Shown: positions 42,331-49,977, counted from the first letter of the stretch. The stretch is DNA of 64,000 nt from JAICIG01 sp035532215 (GCA_035532215.1 DATKRK010000312.1:7113-71112), one strand, 5' to 3'. Made by a program: numbers and translations. The notes: generated from the letters alone by a model not told the origin.

Positions 42331-43356
42331 ATGTCCGGCGCAATCTCCGACGAAACGGCGGTGCAAACGACGACCGCTCCGCGACGGGCGGCCGAGCGCG
42401 ACGAGCTGCTCTCGCGGCTGGCACAAATGCTGCTCATCCGAAGGTTCGAGGAAAAGGCGGCCGAGCTGTACAGCCTGGGCAAGATCCACGGCTTCCTGCA
42501 CCTGTATATCGGCGAGGAAGCCGTGGCGGTCGGCGCCATTCCAGCCTTGAGGCCGGACGACGCGATCGTCTCGACTTATCGGGAACACGGCCATGCGCTG
42601 GTGCGCGGCATCCCGCCTGGCGCGATCATGGCCGAGATGTACGGCAAAGCCAACGGCTGCAGCCGGGGCCGCGGCGGTTCGATGCACCTGTTCGACGTTT
42701 CGCGCCGCTTTTACGGCGGCAACGCCATCGTGGGCGGCGGCCTGCCGTTGGCCGTCGGCCTGGGCCTGGCCGACAAGCTGCAGAAGCGCGACCGCGTGAC
42801 GGCGTGCCTGTTCGGCGATGGGGCCGTGGCCGAAGGCGAGTTTCACGAATCGCTGAATCTGGCGGCGCTGTGGAAACTGCCGGTGTTGTTCCTGTGCGAA
42901 AACAATCGCTACGCGATGGGCACGGCCCTCGAACGGCACCAGTCGCAGATCGACATCAGCGCTAAGGCGGCCGCCTACAACGTGCCCTCCGATGCGGCCG
43001 ATGGGATGGACTTGCTGGCGGTCGAACGAGCGATGCACAAGGCGCTGGCCGCGGTGCGCGAAGGCGGCGGGCCGTATCTGCTCGAAGCCCGCACCTACCG
43101 CTTCCGCGCACACTCCATGTACGACGCCGAGCTGTACCGCGGCAGGGACGAAGTCGAACAATGGAAAAAACGCGACCCGATCTCGCTGTTCACCGCCCGG
43201 CTGCGCGAGCAGGGCCTTCTGGCGGACGTCGATCTGGCAGAGCTCGAGGTCCATGCCGCCGAGCAAGTGGCGGCGGCAGTGGAGTTCGCCGAAGCTGGCT
43301 CCTGGGAGCCGGTCGAAGATCTGACCAAGGACGTTTACACCCCGGTGACGCCATGA
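42331..43356 (+). CDS. pdhA: Pyruvate dehydrogenase E1 component, alpha subunit
   Basis: 341 aa. The thiamine-diphosphate motif GDGAVAEGEFHESLNLAALW then KLPVLFLCENNRYAMGT, with STYREHGHALVRG and GRGGSMHLFDVSRRFYGGNA before it, marks the E1-alpha of the heterotetrameric PDH/acetoin/branched-chain group. It decarboxylates pyruvate (or another 2-oxo acid) and passes the acyl group to the lipoyl E2. The stop overlaps E1-beta by ATGA. Which 2-oxo acid is used cannot be fixed from motifs. Confidence 0.9.
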   Translation: MSGAISDETAVQTTTAPRRAAERDELLSRLAQMLLIRRFEEKAAELYSLGKIHGFLHLYIGEEAVAVGAIPALRPDDAIVSTYREHGHALVRGIPPGAIMAEMYGKANGCSRGRGGSMHLFDVSRRFYGGNAIVGGGLPLAVGLGLADKLQKRDRVTACLFGDGAVAEGEFHESLNLAALWKLPVLFLCENNRYAMGTALERHQSQIDISAKAAAYNVPSDAADGMDLLAVERAMHKALAAVREGGGPYLLEARTYRFRAHSMYDAELYRGRDEVEQWKKRDPISLFTARLREQGLLADVDLAELEVHAAEQVAAAVEFAEAGSWEPVEDLTKDVYTPVTP

Positions 43357-44333
43357 AGACGACCTATCGCGACGCCGTGCGGCTCGGCCTGCGAGAGGCG
43401 CTCACTCGCGATCCTCGCGTGTTTCTGATGGGCGAGGACGTCGGCCGCTACGGCGGCGCCTATGCATGTAGCCGCGGCTTACTGGAAGAGTTCGGCCCCG
43501 AGCGGATTCGCGACACACCGCTTTCGGAATCGACGTTCGTCGGCGCGGGCATCGGCGCGGCGTTGGGCGGGATGCGGCCGATCGTCGAAGTCATGACCGT
43601 GAACTTCAGCCTGTTGGCCCTCGACCAGATCGTCAACAACGCCGCCGCGCTGCGCCACATGTCGGGCGGACAGCTCAGCGTGCCGGTCGTCGTGCGGATG
43701 GCGACCGGCGGAGGACGCCAACTTGCCGCGCAGCACTCGCACAGCCTGGAGGTCTATTACGCCCACATTCCCGGCATCAAGGTCGTGGCGCCGGCCACCG
43801 TTCCCGACGCCCGCGGGATGTTGCTGGCCGCGCTCGACGAGCCCGACCCAGTCGTGATCTTCGAGCATGCCATGCTGTATGGAGTCGAAGGCGAACTCGA
43901 CGAGACCGACGGCGCCGTCACGCTCGATCGGGCCGCTATCCGCCGGCCAGGAAGCGACGCCACGGTCATTACCTATGGCGGCTCGCTCGGCAAGACGCTG
44001 GCCGCGGCCGAACAATTGGCGAGCGAAGGCATCCAGGCGGAAGTCATCGATCTGCGTTCGTTGCGGCCGCTCGATATGCCGACCATTTTGGATTCCGTGG
44101 CCCGCACTCGCCGGGCGTTGATCGTCGACGAGGGCTGGCGCACGTGCAGCCTGGCTGCCGAGGTCAGCGCGCAAATCATGGAACGGGGCTTTTTCGATCT
44201 CGATGCGCCGGTGGCCCGTGTGTGCAGCGTCGAAACGCCCATGCCTTACGCCGCGCATTTGGAACAGGCCGCGCTGCCGCAAGCCGACAAGATCGCGGCC
44301 GCCGTCAGGGAGCTCGTCGATCGCCATGACTGA
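43353..44333 (+). CDS. pdhB: Pyruvate dehydrogenase E1 component, beta subunit
   Basis: 326 aa from MKTTYRDAVRLGLREALTRD. VFLMGEDVGRYGGAYACSRG, TPLSESTFVGAGIGAALGG, LRHMSGGQLSVPVVVRM and the C-terminal CSVETPMPYAAHLEQAALPQ are typical E1-beta blocks that close the thiamine site with E1-alpha. It overlaps pdhA by 4 bp and the E2 gene by 8 bp, so the three should be translated together in fixed ratio. Confidence 0.92.
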   Translation: MKTTYRDAVRLGLREALTRDPRVFLMGEDVGRYGGAYACSRGLLEEFGPERIRDTPLSESTFVGAGIGAALGGMRPIVEVMTVNFSLLALDQIVNNAAALRHMSGGQLSVPVVVRMATGGGRQLAAQHSHSLEVYYAHIPGIKVVAPATVPDARGMLLAALDEPDPVVIFEHAMLYGVEGELDETDGAVTLDRAAIRRPGSDATVITYGGSLGKTLAAAEQLASEGIQAEVIDLRSLRPLDMPTILDSVARTRRALIVDEGWRTCSLAAEVSAQIMERGFFDLDAPVARVCSVETPMPYAAHLEQAALPQADKIAAAVRELVDRHD

Positions 44334-45558
44334 CTTCGTGATGCCTAAACTCGGCGCCGATATGGAATCGGGCGTGCTGGTCGCATGGCACAAGCAGCCG
44401 GGCGATACGGTCGCGCGCGGCGATATTATGGCCGATATCGACACGGCCAAGGGCGTGATCGAGGTCGAGTCGTTTGCCAGCGGCACGCTGGAGACGTTCG
44501 TCGCGCGGCCGGGCGAGCGCTACCCGGTCGGCGCCGTGCTGGCTTTGATTCGTGAGGACGGCGCACCGCCGACGGCCTCGGCCGCGCCGGCGCCCGCGAA
44601 GCCGGCCGCCGCGAAACCAGCAGCAGTCGCCGAGCCGCCCGCGCCGAGACCAACCGCCGTTGCTGCAGCGCCCGTGCGCGAGCGACCAAAAATCGGCGCC
44701 TCTCGGCTGCGGATTTCGCCAGCCGCGCGGCGGTTGGCTCGCGAGTTGGGCGTCGACCCTGCAACCGTCGTCGGCAGCGGGCGCGGCGGCGCGATTATGA
44801 GCGAAGACATCGAGCATGCCGTAGCGGCCCGGACGGCGCCGAAGCCGGCCCCGCCGCCGCCCACGCCTGCGCCCGCCGCAACGCTCGCCGAGCGTGCCGC
44901 GGCGATGCGGCAGGCGATCGCCGCCGCCATGAGCCGCTCGAAGCGCGAGATACCGCACTACTACCTGAGCACGACCATCGACTTGCACCGCGCCATGACC
45001 TGGTTGGGACAGGAAAACGCCAAGCGCCCCATCACCAACCGCTTGCTTTATGGCGCGCTATTGCTGAAGGCCGTGGCCTTGGCGCTGCACGAGACTCCGG
45101 AACTCAATGCGCTCTGGGAAGGCGATCACGCCGAGCGGAAGCCGGCCATTCATCTGGGCGTGGCGATCTCGTTGCGGCAGGGCGGCCTGGTGGCGCCGGC
45201 GCTGCACGACACCGATCAGTTGAGCCTGGATGAGTTGATGACGAAGCTGCTCGATCTGGTCAGCCGGGCTCGGGCAGGCAAGTTGCGGGGCTCGGAGATG
45301 TCCGATCCCACGATCACCGTGACCAGCCTGGGCGAACAAGGCGTGGAGGCGGTGTTCGGCGTCATTTATCCGCCGCAGGTGGCGCTGGTCGGTTTCGGCA
45401 AAGTGGTCGAGCGGCCGTGGGCCGTGGACGGTCAAATCAAGGTGCGGCCGGTCGTGACGGCGACGCTCTCGGCCGACCATCGCGTCAGCGACGGTCATCG
45501 CGGCGCCATCTTTCTGGCGGCCGTCGACCGCTTGCTGCAGGAGCCGGAAAAACTATGA
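44326..45558 (+). CDS. pdhC: Dihydrolipoyl acyltransferase E2 component
   Basis: 410 aa. One lipoyl domain with the modified Lys at about 42 (DIDTAKGVIEVE), an Ala/Pro hinge (about 80-115), the peripheral-subunit-binding domain (SRLRISPAARRLARELGVDP), a second hinge, and the catalytic domain with HYYLSTTIDLHRAM and SADHRVSDG (active His/Asp). It transfers the acyl group from lipoate to CoA. No E3 (lipoamide dehydrogenase) gene follows. The E3 is presumably shared. The stop overlaps the ACP gene by 4 bp. Confidence 0.92.
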   Translation: MTDFVMPKLGADMESGVLVAWHKQPGDTVARGDIMADIDTAKGVIEVESFASGTLETFVARPGERYPVGAVLALIREDGAPPTASAAPAPAKPAAAKPAAVAEPPAPRPTAVAAAPVRERPKIGASRLRISPAARRLARELGVDPATVVGSGRGGAIMSEDIEHAVAARTAPKPAPPPPTPAPAATLAERAAAMRQAIAAAMSRSKREIPHYYLSTTIDLHRAMTWLGQENAKRPITNRLLYGALLLKAVALALHETPELNALWEGDHAERKPAIHLGVAISLRQGGLVAPALHDTDQLSLDELMTKLLDLVSRARAGKLRGSEMSDPTITVTSLGEQGVEAVFGVIYPPQVALVGFGKVVERPWAVDGQIKVRPVVTATLSADHRVSDGHRGAIFLAAVDRLLQEPEKL

Positions 45559-45821
45559 CTCTCGAAGAAATCCGCTCGACGGTGATCGAGGCCTTGTGCC
45601 AGGTAGCGCCCGAGGCCGATCCGACTCAACTTCGCCCCGACGTCAGCTTTCGCCAGCAGTTGGACATCGACTCGATGGACTTCCTGCGATTCGTGATCGC
45701 CCTGCACGAAAAGACGCAGCGCGAGATTCCCGAAAAGGATTACCCCAAGCTGACGACGCTCGACGGCTGCGTCGCCTATCTGGCATCGTTCGAACCGGCC
45801 GCGCAGCCGCGGTCGCGCTAG
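45555..45821 (+). CDS. Acyl carrier protein-like protein at the end of the PDH operon
   Basis: 88 aa. EEIRSTVIEALCQVAPEADP, then RQQLDIDSMDFLRFVIALHE: the DSM(D) serine would carry 4'-phosphopantetheine, and the four-helix pattern and length fit ACP. It is coupled to E2 by a 4-bp overlap. A dedicated ACP beside E1/E2 could bring octanoyl or another acyl group for lipoylation, or take an acyl group from E2. This is inference. The DSM instead of DSL and the low acidity make it a non-housekeeping ACP. Confidence 0.82.
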   Translation: MTLEEIRSTVIEALCQVAPEADPTQLRPDVSFRQQLDIDSMDFLRFVIALHEKTQREIPEKDYPKLTTLDGCVAYLASFEPAAQPRSR

Positions 45822-45960
45822 TGCCTCATCAAGTCTGGCTTGACAGCGGGGCGCCTGGCGGCAGAGCGAAGCGATGCCCCAGCGAACCGGGCTTCGCTAA
45901 GGCTCAGCCACGAGCCACCCAACTGTCAAAATGGCTTTGAAGAGGCGCCTAGCCTTCAAT

Positions 45961-45978
45961 GTGTGCCGACATGCACAC
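45961..45978. promoter_or_regulatory. Palindrome, candidate activator site upstream of hpf
   Basis: GTGTGC-CGACAT-GCACAC, perfectly symmetric, about 115 bp upstream of the -24 GG of the hpf sigma-54 element. It matches the palindrome at 32134-32151 at 11 of 12 arm positions. The rest of the 353-bp gap (45822-46174) has no gene. Confidence 0.5.
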
Positions 45979-46083
45979 CTGTGCTCTTTTCGCTCGATCG
46001 CTCCTTATCGGTTTTGCAATCCGTGAACTCGCCAAACTGCAAGGCGCCCGCAACTTGGGTCTCCGGATAGCGAATCGACGCGG

Positions 46084-46099
46084 CGGCACAGCCTTTGCA
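46084..46099 (+). promoter_or_regulatory. Sigma-54 promoter of hpf
   Basis: CGGCACAGCCTTTGCA has GGCAC-N5-TTGCA with the right spacing. The predicted start is near 46110, directly at a small hairpin (CGGGGC-AGCAA-GCCCCG, 46114-46130) that would cap the mRNA 5' end. hpf lies next to rpoN in many bacteria, so a link is plausible. Confidence 0.7.
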
Positions 46100-46174
46100 A
46101 TTTATTAAACCTGCGGGGCAGCAAGCCCCGCGAAATGGAGGATGGGCCTCACCCGAGCCATTAAGGAACGTTGT

Positions 46175-46738
46175 ATGAAACTCCCCGTGCAAATCAGCTT
46201 CCATAACCTGCCCCATTCCGACGAAATCGAAGACATCGTTTACGAGAACGCAGCGCGGCTCGACAGCTTTTGCGAACAGATCATGAGCTGCCGCGTGGTC
46301 GTCGACGTGCCGCACCTGCACCGCAGGCAGGGCAATCTTTATCAGGTGCGGATCGATATCACTGTGCCGGGCGAAGAAATCGCCGTGAATCGCGAGGCCG
46401 GCCAGCACACGGCCTACAAGGACCTGCGGGTCGCCATCGACGATGCGTTCAACACCGCGGCCCGACTGCTGGAAGACTACGCGCGGCGGCATCGCCAAGA
46501 CGTCAAAACGCTCCGCGGCCAGGCCCACGCGAGGGTCGCCAAGATCTTCCCCGAAGCCGGCTACGGCTTCCTGAAAACACTCGAAGGCCGCGAGGTTTAT
46601 TTCCACCGCAACAGCCTGCTGGGCTCCGAGTTCGACCAATTGGAACCGGGAACCGAAGTCATGTACGCCGAAGAACAAGGCGAAAAGGGGCCGCAAGCCA
46701 GCTCCGTGAAAGTCGTCGGCCGCCATCATCACGTATAG
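46175..46738 (+). CDS. hpf: HPF/RaiA ribosome-hibernation factor fused to a cold-shock domain
   Basis: 187 aa from MKLPVQISFHN with AAGGAACG upstream. Residues 1-110 are HPF/YfiA-like (KLPVQISFHNLPHSDEIED, then DLRVAIDDAFNTAARLLEDY). Residues 115-180 form a CSD with AHARVAKIFPEAGYGFLKTL, EVYFHRNSLLGSEF and PGTEVMYAEEQGEKGPQASS, carrying the RNP-like GYGF and FHR motifs. It binds the 30S decoding centre to inactivate ribosomes, and the CSD would add single-strand nucleic-acid binding in place of the usual HPF-long dimerisation tail. It is followed by a dksA-type gene. Confidence 0.9.
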   Translation: MKLPVQISFHNLPHSDEIEDIVYENAARLDSFCEQIMSCRVVVDVPHLHRRQGNLYQVRIDITVPGEEIAVNREAGQHTAYKDLRVAIDDAFNTAARLLEDYARRHRQDVKTLRGQAHARVAKIFPEAGYGFLKTLEGREVYFHRNSLLGSEFDQLEPGTEVMYAEEQGEKGPQASSVKVVGRHHHV

Positions 46739-46794
46739 CGGCTCGATCGCGAATCGCGGCGCCGGCGAGGCAAGTAATCGCATGGAGTTGACCC

Positions 46795-47181
46795 ATGCCA
46801 AGACTCAAGGGACGACGATCGATGAACGCGAAACAATTGGAGTTTTACAAGCGGCGGCTGGTCGAGATGCGGGCGCGACTGGTCGACGAGGTCGAACAGT
46901 TGCTGGAAAAGGTTCCCGACGACCTGCGGGCCCCAGGCGCGCTCTCGCACGTGCCGACGCACCCGGCCGATCAGGCTACCGAAGGCATCGACAAGGAAGT
47001 GTTTTTGATTCGCAACGAGCAGCAATTGCAGGCATCCGTACACGCGGCGCTGGAGCGGATCGACGACGGCACGTTCGGCCGCTGCCAGCAGTGCGGCGAG
47101 GAAATCTCCGAACAACGCCTCTCGGCGATTCCCTACGCCTTATACTGCTTCGCCTGCGCCAAGAGCATGCAACCCTCGTAA
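46795..47181 (+). CDS. DksA/TraR-family zinc-finger protein
   Basis: 128 aa from ATG 46795 with GGAG upstream. Coiled-coil helix NAKQLEFYKRRLVEMRARLV, tip-like HPADQATEGIDKE and C4 finger CQQCGEEISEQRLSAIPYAL-YCFAC. DksA/TraR proteins enter the secondary channel of RNA polymerase and, with ppGpp, reset transcription in starvation. It lies 56 bp after hpf, so growth-arrest control of both ribosome and polymerase may be co-expressed. The last codons and the sequence after the stop are duplicated downstream. Confidence 0.87.
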   Translation: MPRLKGRRSMNAKQLEFYKRRLVEMRARLVDEVEQLLEKVPDDLRAPGALSHVPTHPADQATEGIDKEVFLIRNEQQLQASVHAALERIDDGTFGRCQQCGEEISEQRLSAIPYALYCFACAKSMQPS

Positions 47182-47260
47182 CGGCCCGCACGCTGCGTCC
47201 GCGTAGGTTTGCCGGTCGGCTGGTCGCACCAAGAGCATGCAACCCTCGTAACGGCCCGCA
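47159..47260 (+). repeat. 32-bp direct repeat copying the 3' end of the DksA/TraR gene
   Basis: A 32-bp stretch starting CCAAGAGCATGCAACCCTCG and ending ACGGCCCGCA occurs at 47159-47190 and again at 47229-47260 (70-bp period). The first copy includes the last codons and stop. It marks a local duplication, perhaps from an insertion or recombination event. Confidence 0.75.
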
Positions 47261-47303
47261 CTGCGCGCCGTTCTGCCGCCTATCGGGAACGCCCTCCCCG
47301 GCG

Positions 47304-47520
47304 TTCATCGATCGAGCCGATCCGGTCGTGTGGCCGGGGGCCGATGGTCCGCGCGATTGCGCTGAGTTGCAGGGCTTTCCCGAGCGCGGGTTCCGCTTCG
47401 TCGACCAACTATTCAGCGAAGCGGAAATTGACGAACTGGCGCGCGAAGCCCAGCAGCTTGCGCAAACCGTCGACCCGCGGGCGCCGGGCGTTTCGCCTCG
47501 AACCGGCGATGAAAACGACG
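47304..47520 (+). pseudogene. Remnant of a phytanoyl-CoA / ectoine hydroxylase-type gene
   Basis: A frame without its own start reads FIDRADPVVWPGADGP, then GFPERGFRFVDQLFSEAEID and ELAREAQQLAQTVDP, which is the N-terminal pattern of PhyH/EctD 2-oxoglutarate dioxygenases (DPVVW..., GF...LFS..E). The homology-like region ends near 47520 and no iron ligands (HxD...H) follow. I read it as a 5' fragment left by rearrangement. This is pattern memory only. Confidence 0.4.
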
Positions 47521-47704
47521 CGGCCCAAATAGCCGCGCAGCCCAAAATCGCAAGTATTCGTCGCGGCCTGAACATGCTCGCGAGTCCCTTCGCTCCTGCT
47601 CGAGTTTTGGCGCGCGGCCCGACAGCCGGTCGTTAACGCGGCGCCGACGGCTACGCGTTTTGCACAAACTGCCGCGACTCGCAGTTCGCCGTCGCTCGCG
47701 CTAG

Positions 47705-47833
47705 CCCGGATTATTCACAGCCCGGCTATTACTTGACAAAACGCTCGATACCAACCCGAAGCGCAAGCGAGGTAAGTGCGTTGTTCAACCTCGCTTGCGC
47801 TTCGGGTTGGTGTGGGCTGATGAATAATCCGCG
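47705..47833. mobile_element. 129-bp palindromic MITE, copy A, target duplication CTAG
   Basis: Ends CCCGGATTATTCACAGCCC and, reverse-complemented, CGCGGATTATTCATCAGCCC. It is flanked by CTAG at 47701-47704 and 47834-47837. The interior contains a perfect stem of about 22 bp (ACCCGAAGCGCAAGCGAGG and its complement). It is closely related in inverted orientation to copy B at 52220. No coding capacity. Confidence 0.8.
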
Positions 47834-47949
47834 CTAGGGCCACGACTTCGCAAGTTTCGTCCGGCAGAACAAGGTCACTTGCGACCGGCCCTATCGAGGG
47901 AGCTTAGCGCCCGCCACGGTTTCGCTCGCGACGCAGCGCAGCATCTGGT

Positions 47950-49806
47950 TCAGCCGCTGATGTGGTCGTAGAGAATCGCCTTGCAGCGGGCGAAGTGTTG
48001 GGCCTGCCGTGCGTCGTACTTGGCGTCGCGAAGATCGACCAGGTAGAAGTCGGCGCCTTCGACAGTCGCCCCGCGCAAATCGGCGCCGCGTAGATTAGCT
48101 TTGCGAATCTCCTCGGGCGATTTGAAGCCCTGCTCCTCGAAGTCGTCGGTGTAAAACCCGGTGCGGCTGCCTTCGCAAGCGATCGGGCTGCCAACGAGGC
48201 CGCTGCGCGACGAGCCGAGATGAAACGACGCATTCGTAAAATCGGCGTCGCGCAAGTCGGCGAATTCCCACTGGACGTCGGCCAATCCCGCCTGCTGCAA
48301 GTCGGCCCCGCGCAGTTTGGCCCTGGGCAAGTGACTTCCAGTCAAGTTCGCTCGGATGAGCTTGGCATCCTCCAAACGGGCGTCGGCGAGTGCGAGGAAT
48401 TCCAGGTCGGCTTCGGTCAGGTCGGCGCCTTCGAGGCAAGCGTCGTCGAGCACGGTCTCGGAAAGCCGCACGCGGTGCAGTCGTGAGTCCGAGAGGTCGG
48501 CCGAGGAAAGATTGGCCCGCGAGAGAATGGCGCCGTCGAGCCGCGCCTCGTTCAGCCAGGCGCCCGTCAAGTTGGCGCCCGTGAAATCGGCCTGCGTCAG
48601 ATCGGCATTGCGGAAATCGGCGTGCGACAGGTTCGCGCGCTGCAAATGGGCGTGCTTCCAAACGCTGTGGGCGGCCTTCGCTTGCGACAAATCGCCCCCC
48701 GCCGCATTGGCTTCATATAGATCGGCGTATTCCAGATTCGCGCCGGCCAGCTTGGCCCCGCTGAGCACAATCTGCTCGGCGCCGGCGCCTTTGAGCGAGG
48801 CGCGGCTCAGATCGGCGCCCGAAAAATCGGTTAGCCTAAGACTACCGCCAGACAAGTCGATGCCGGGCCAAATCGCGCCGGTGAACACGGCGCCCGCCAA
48901 GCGGGCGCTCGTGCCTGGTTGTGGCCGCCAATCGCAGTCGGCAGCGTGGAGCAGACTTGCCGCCACTCGATGATAGTGTACAAGCGGCCGGCCAAGGATT
49001 TTCTCTAAGCTGCGTCTTGCTGCGGGCCGCTTGGCCAGCCGGCGCCCAGTTTCAGCGAGTAGATCGTGGGGCCAAGGGCCGGCTAGAAAACCCATCTGCT
49101 CGTCGTCCGCCTCGATCGCTTGCGGGAAATACCAGGCCGCCAGCAGCGTCTGCACGATGCGATGCCGCAGCCAGCCAAGCGCTTCGCATCCCGAACGCGT
49201 TGCGGCCAATACGGAGCGAAAACTTACCGCCGCACCTTCCCACCCGAGCAAGGCAGCCAGCGCGTACGTCGCTTCACGCGGCGTCAACCTTGCGGCGAGC
49301 TGCTGCGTGATGATCTCGCGAAAGTCGTCCTGGCGCTCGTCGCGCGCCAGTTCGTCGAGCACCAGTCGCCAAACTTGCGGCGAGCCGTGCAGGCGGCGCC
49401 GCTCCGGCATGGCGCGAACGCGGGCCATAACCGACGCACACTCGCTCGGATGTACGGCCAGCACATATTCCAGCAGTTCGTCGTCGGACCACGAGGCCAA
49501 CTGCCGCGACGCCGAAGCGCCTGCCAAAGGTTGCGACGTCGTGTAGATCAATCGCCCCTGTAAGCCGGCAGCCAAGGTTTCGACCCTCGAGGGTTCGTCG
49601 AGGAATTGCACGCCGCCTCGCCCCAGTGCGGCCGCCAACAGGGCCAACGAGGTCGATTTGCCCGCGCCCGGTCCGCCGACGATTTCAAAGGCGCCGCGGT
49701 CGTTCGCTTCGAGCCAGTCGGCGGCTTCGTCTTCGAGCAGCAGCAAATCGCCGGTCTCGGGCGAGATAACGCGAGGTCGAACGGGAGCTTGAAAGGTTGG
49801 CGTCAT
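47950..49806 (-). CDS. P-loop NTPase fused to a long pentapeptide-repeat domain
   Basis: 618 aa. The N-terminus has Walker A GGPGAGKST (about 44-52) and, further on, LIYTTSQPLAGASASRQLAS, reminiscent of STAND/NACHT sensor motifs, although Walker B is not clear. About residues 110-290 are helical. From about 300 to 600 the chain is A(D/N)LxxAxL repeats (LRLTDFSGADLSRASL, AHLQRANLSHADFRNADLTQ, GADLRGATVEGADFY), roughly forty copies with a short interruption near 540 (ACEGSRTGFYTDDFEEQGFK). Such fusions suggest an NTP-dependent switch whose beta-helix senses or mimics a nucleic acid or protein. A role in defence is possible but unproven. It is bracketed by MITEs A and B. Confidence 0.75.
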   Translation of the reverse strand: MTPTFQAPVRPRVISPETGDLLLLEDEAADWLEANDRGAFEIVGGPGAGKSTSLALLAAALGRGGVQFLDEPSRVETLAAGLQGRLIYTTSQPLAGASASRQLASWSDDELLEYVLAVHPSECASVMARVRAMPERRRLHGSPQVWRLVLDELARDERQDDFREIITQQLAARLTPREATYALAALLGWEGAAVSFRSVLAATRSGCEALGWLRHRIVQTLLAAWYFPQAIEADDEQMGFLAGPWPHDLLAETGRRLAKRPAARRSLEKILGRPLVHYHRVAASLLHAADCDWRPQPGTSARLAGAVFTGAIWPGIDLSGGSLRLTDFSGADLSRASLKGAGAEQIVLSGAKLAGANLEYADLYEANAAGGDLSQAKAAHSVWKHAHLQRANLSHADFRNADLTQADFTGANLTGAWLNEARLDGAILSRANLSSADLSDSRLHRVRLSETVLDDACLEGADLTEADLEFLALADARLEDAKLIRANLTGSHLPRAKLRGADLQQAGLADVQWEFADLRDADFTNASFHLGSSRSGLVGSPIACEGSRTGFYTDDFEEQGFKSPEEIRKANLRGADLRGATVEGADFYLVDLRDAKYDARQAQHFARCKAILYDHISG

Positions 49807-49924
49807 AGGGCCTCGGGCAGCCGGCCTGGCCGCCGCTGAACGCTCGAACGGCTGGTCCCTTTGATCGTGCGTACATTCTACCGTCGCGGCGAAAGGAGAT
49901 GCTACCGTTATGCGGCGCAGAATG

Positions 49925-49977
49925 GCGGGCGAGGGCGCCCGCTGCTCAAGGTTGGTGTGACGGGCGAGGGCGCCCGT
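49925..49977. repeat. Two copies of the CGGGCGAGGGCGCCCG hairpin repeat
   Basis: GCGGGCGAGGGCGCCCGC at 49925-49942 and ACGGGCGAGGGCGCCCGT at 49960-49977. In both copies the stem extends by matching flanking bases (GC...GC and AC...GT), a sign of compensating change. It lies in the 378-bp gap between the NTPase and creatininase genes, which otherwise holds nothing. Confidence 0.65.

Larger units (their letters stand above)
47182..47949. other. Rearranged intergenic stretch
   Basis: 770 bp with the 32-bp direct repeat, the dioxygenase-like remnant and one MITE (47705-47833), each listed separately. No intact gene. It reads like a scar of successive insertions at the right end of the stress-gene run. 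Confidence 0.55.

Noticed and set aside
47701..47837. Possible CRISPR or coding sequence in the NPKRQRG repeat
   Set aside because: It is a terminal-inverted-repeat element with target duplication. The peptide-like frames are translations of the palindrome.
49925..49977. CRISPR-like spaced repeats
   Set aside because: Only two short hairpin copies with unequal flanks, no spacer array and no cas genes anywhere in the window.
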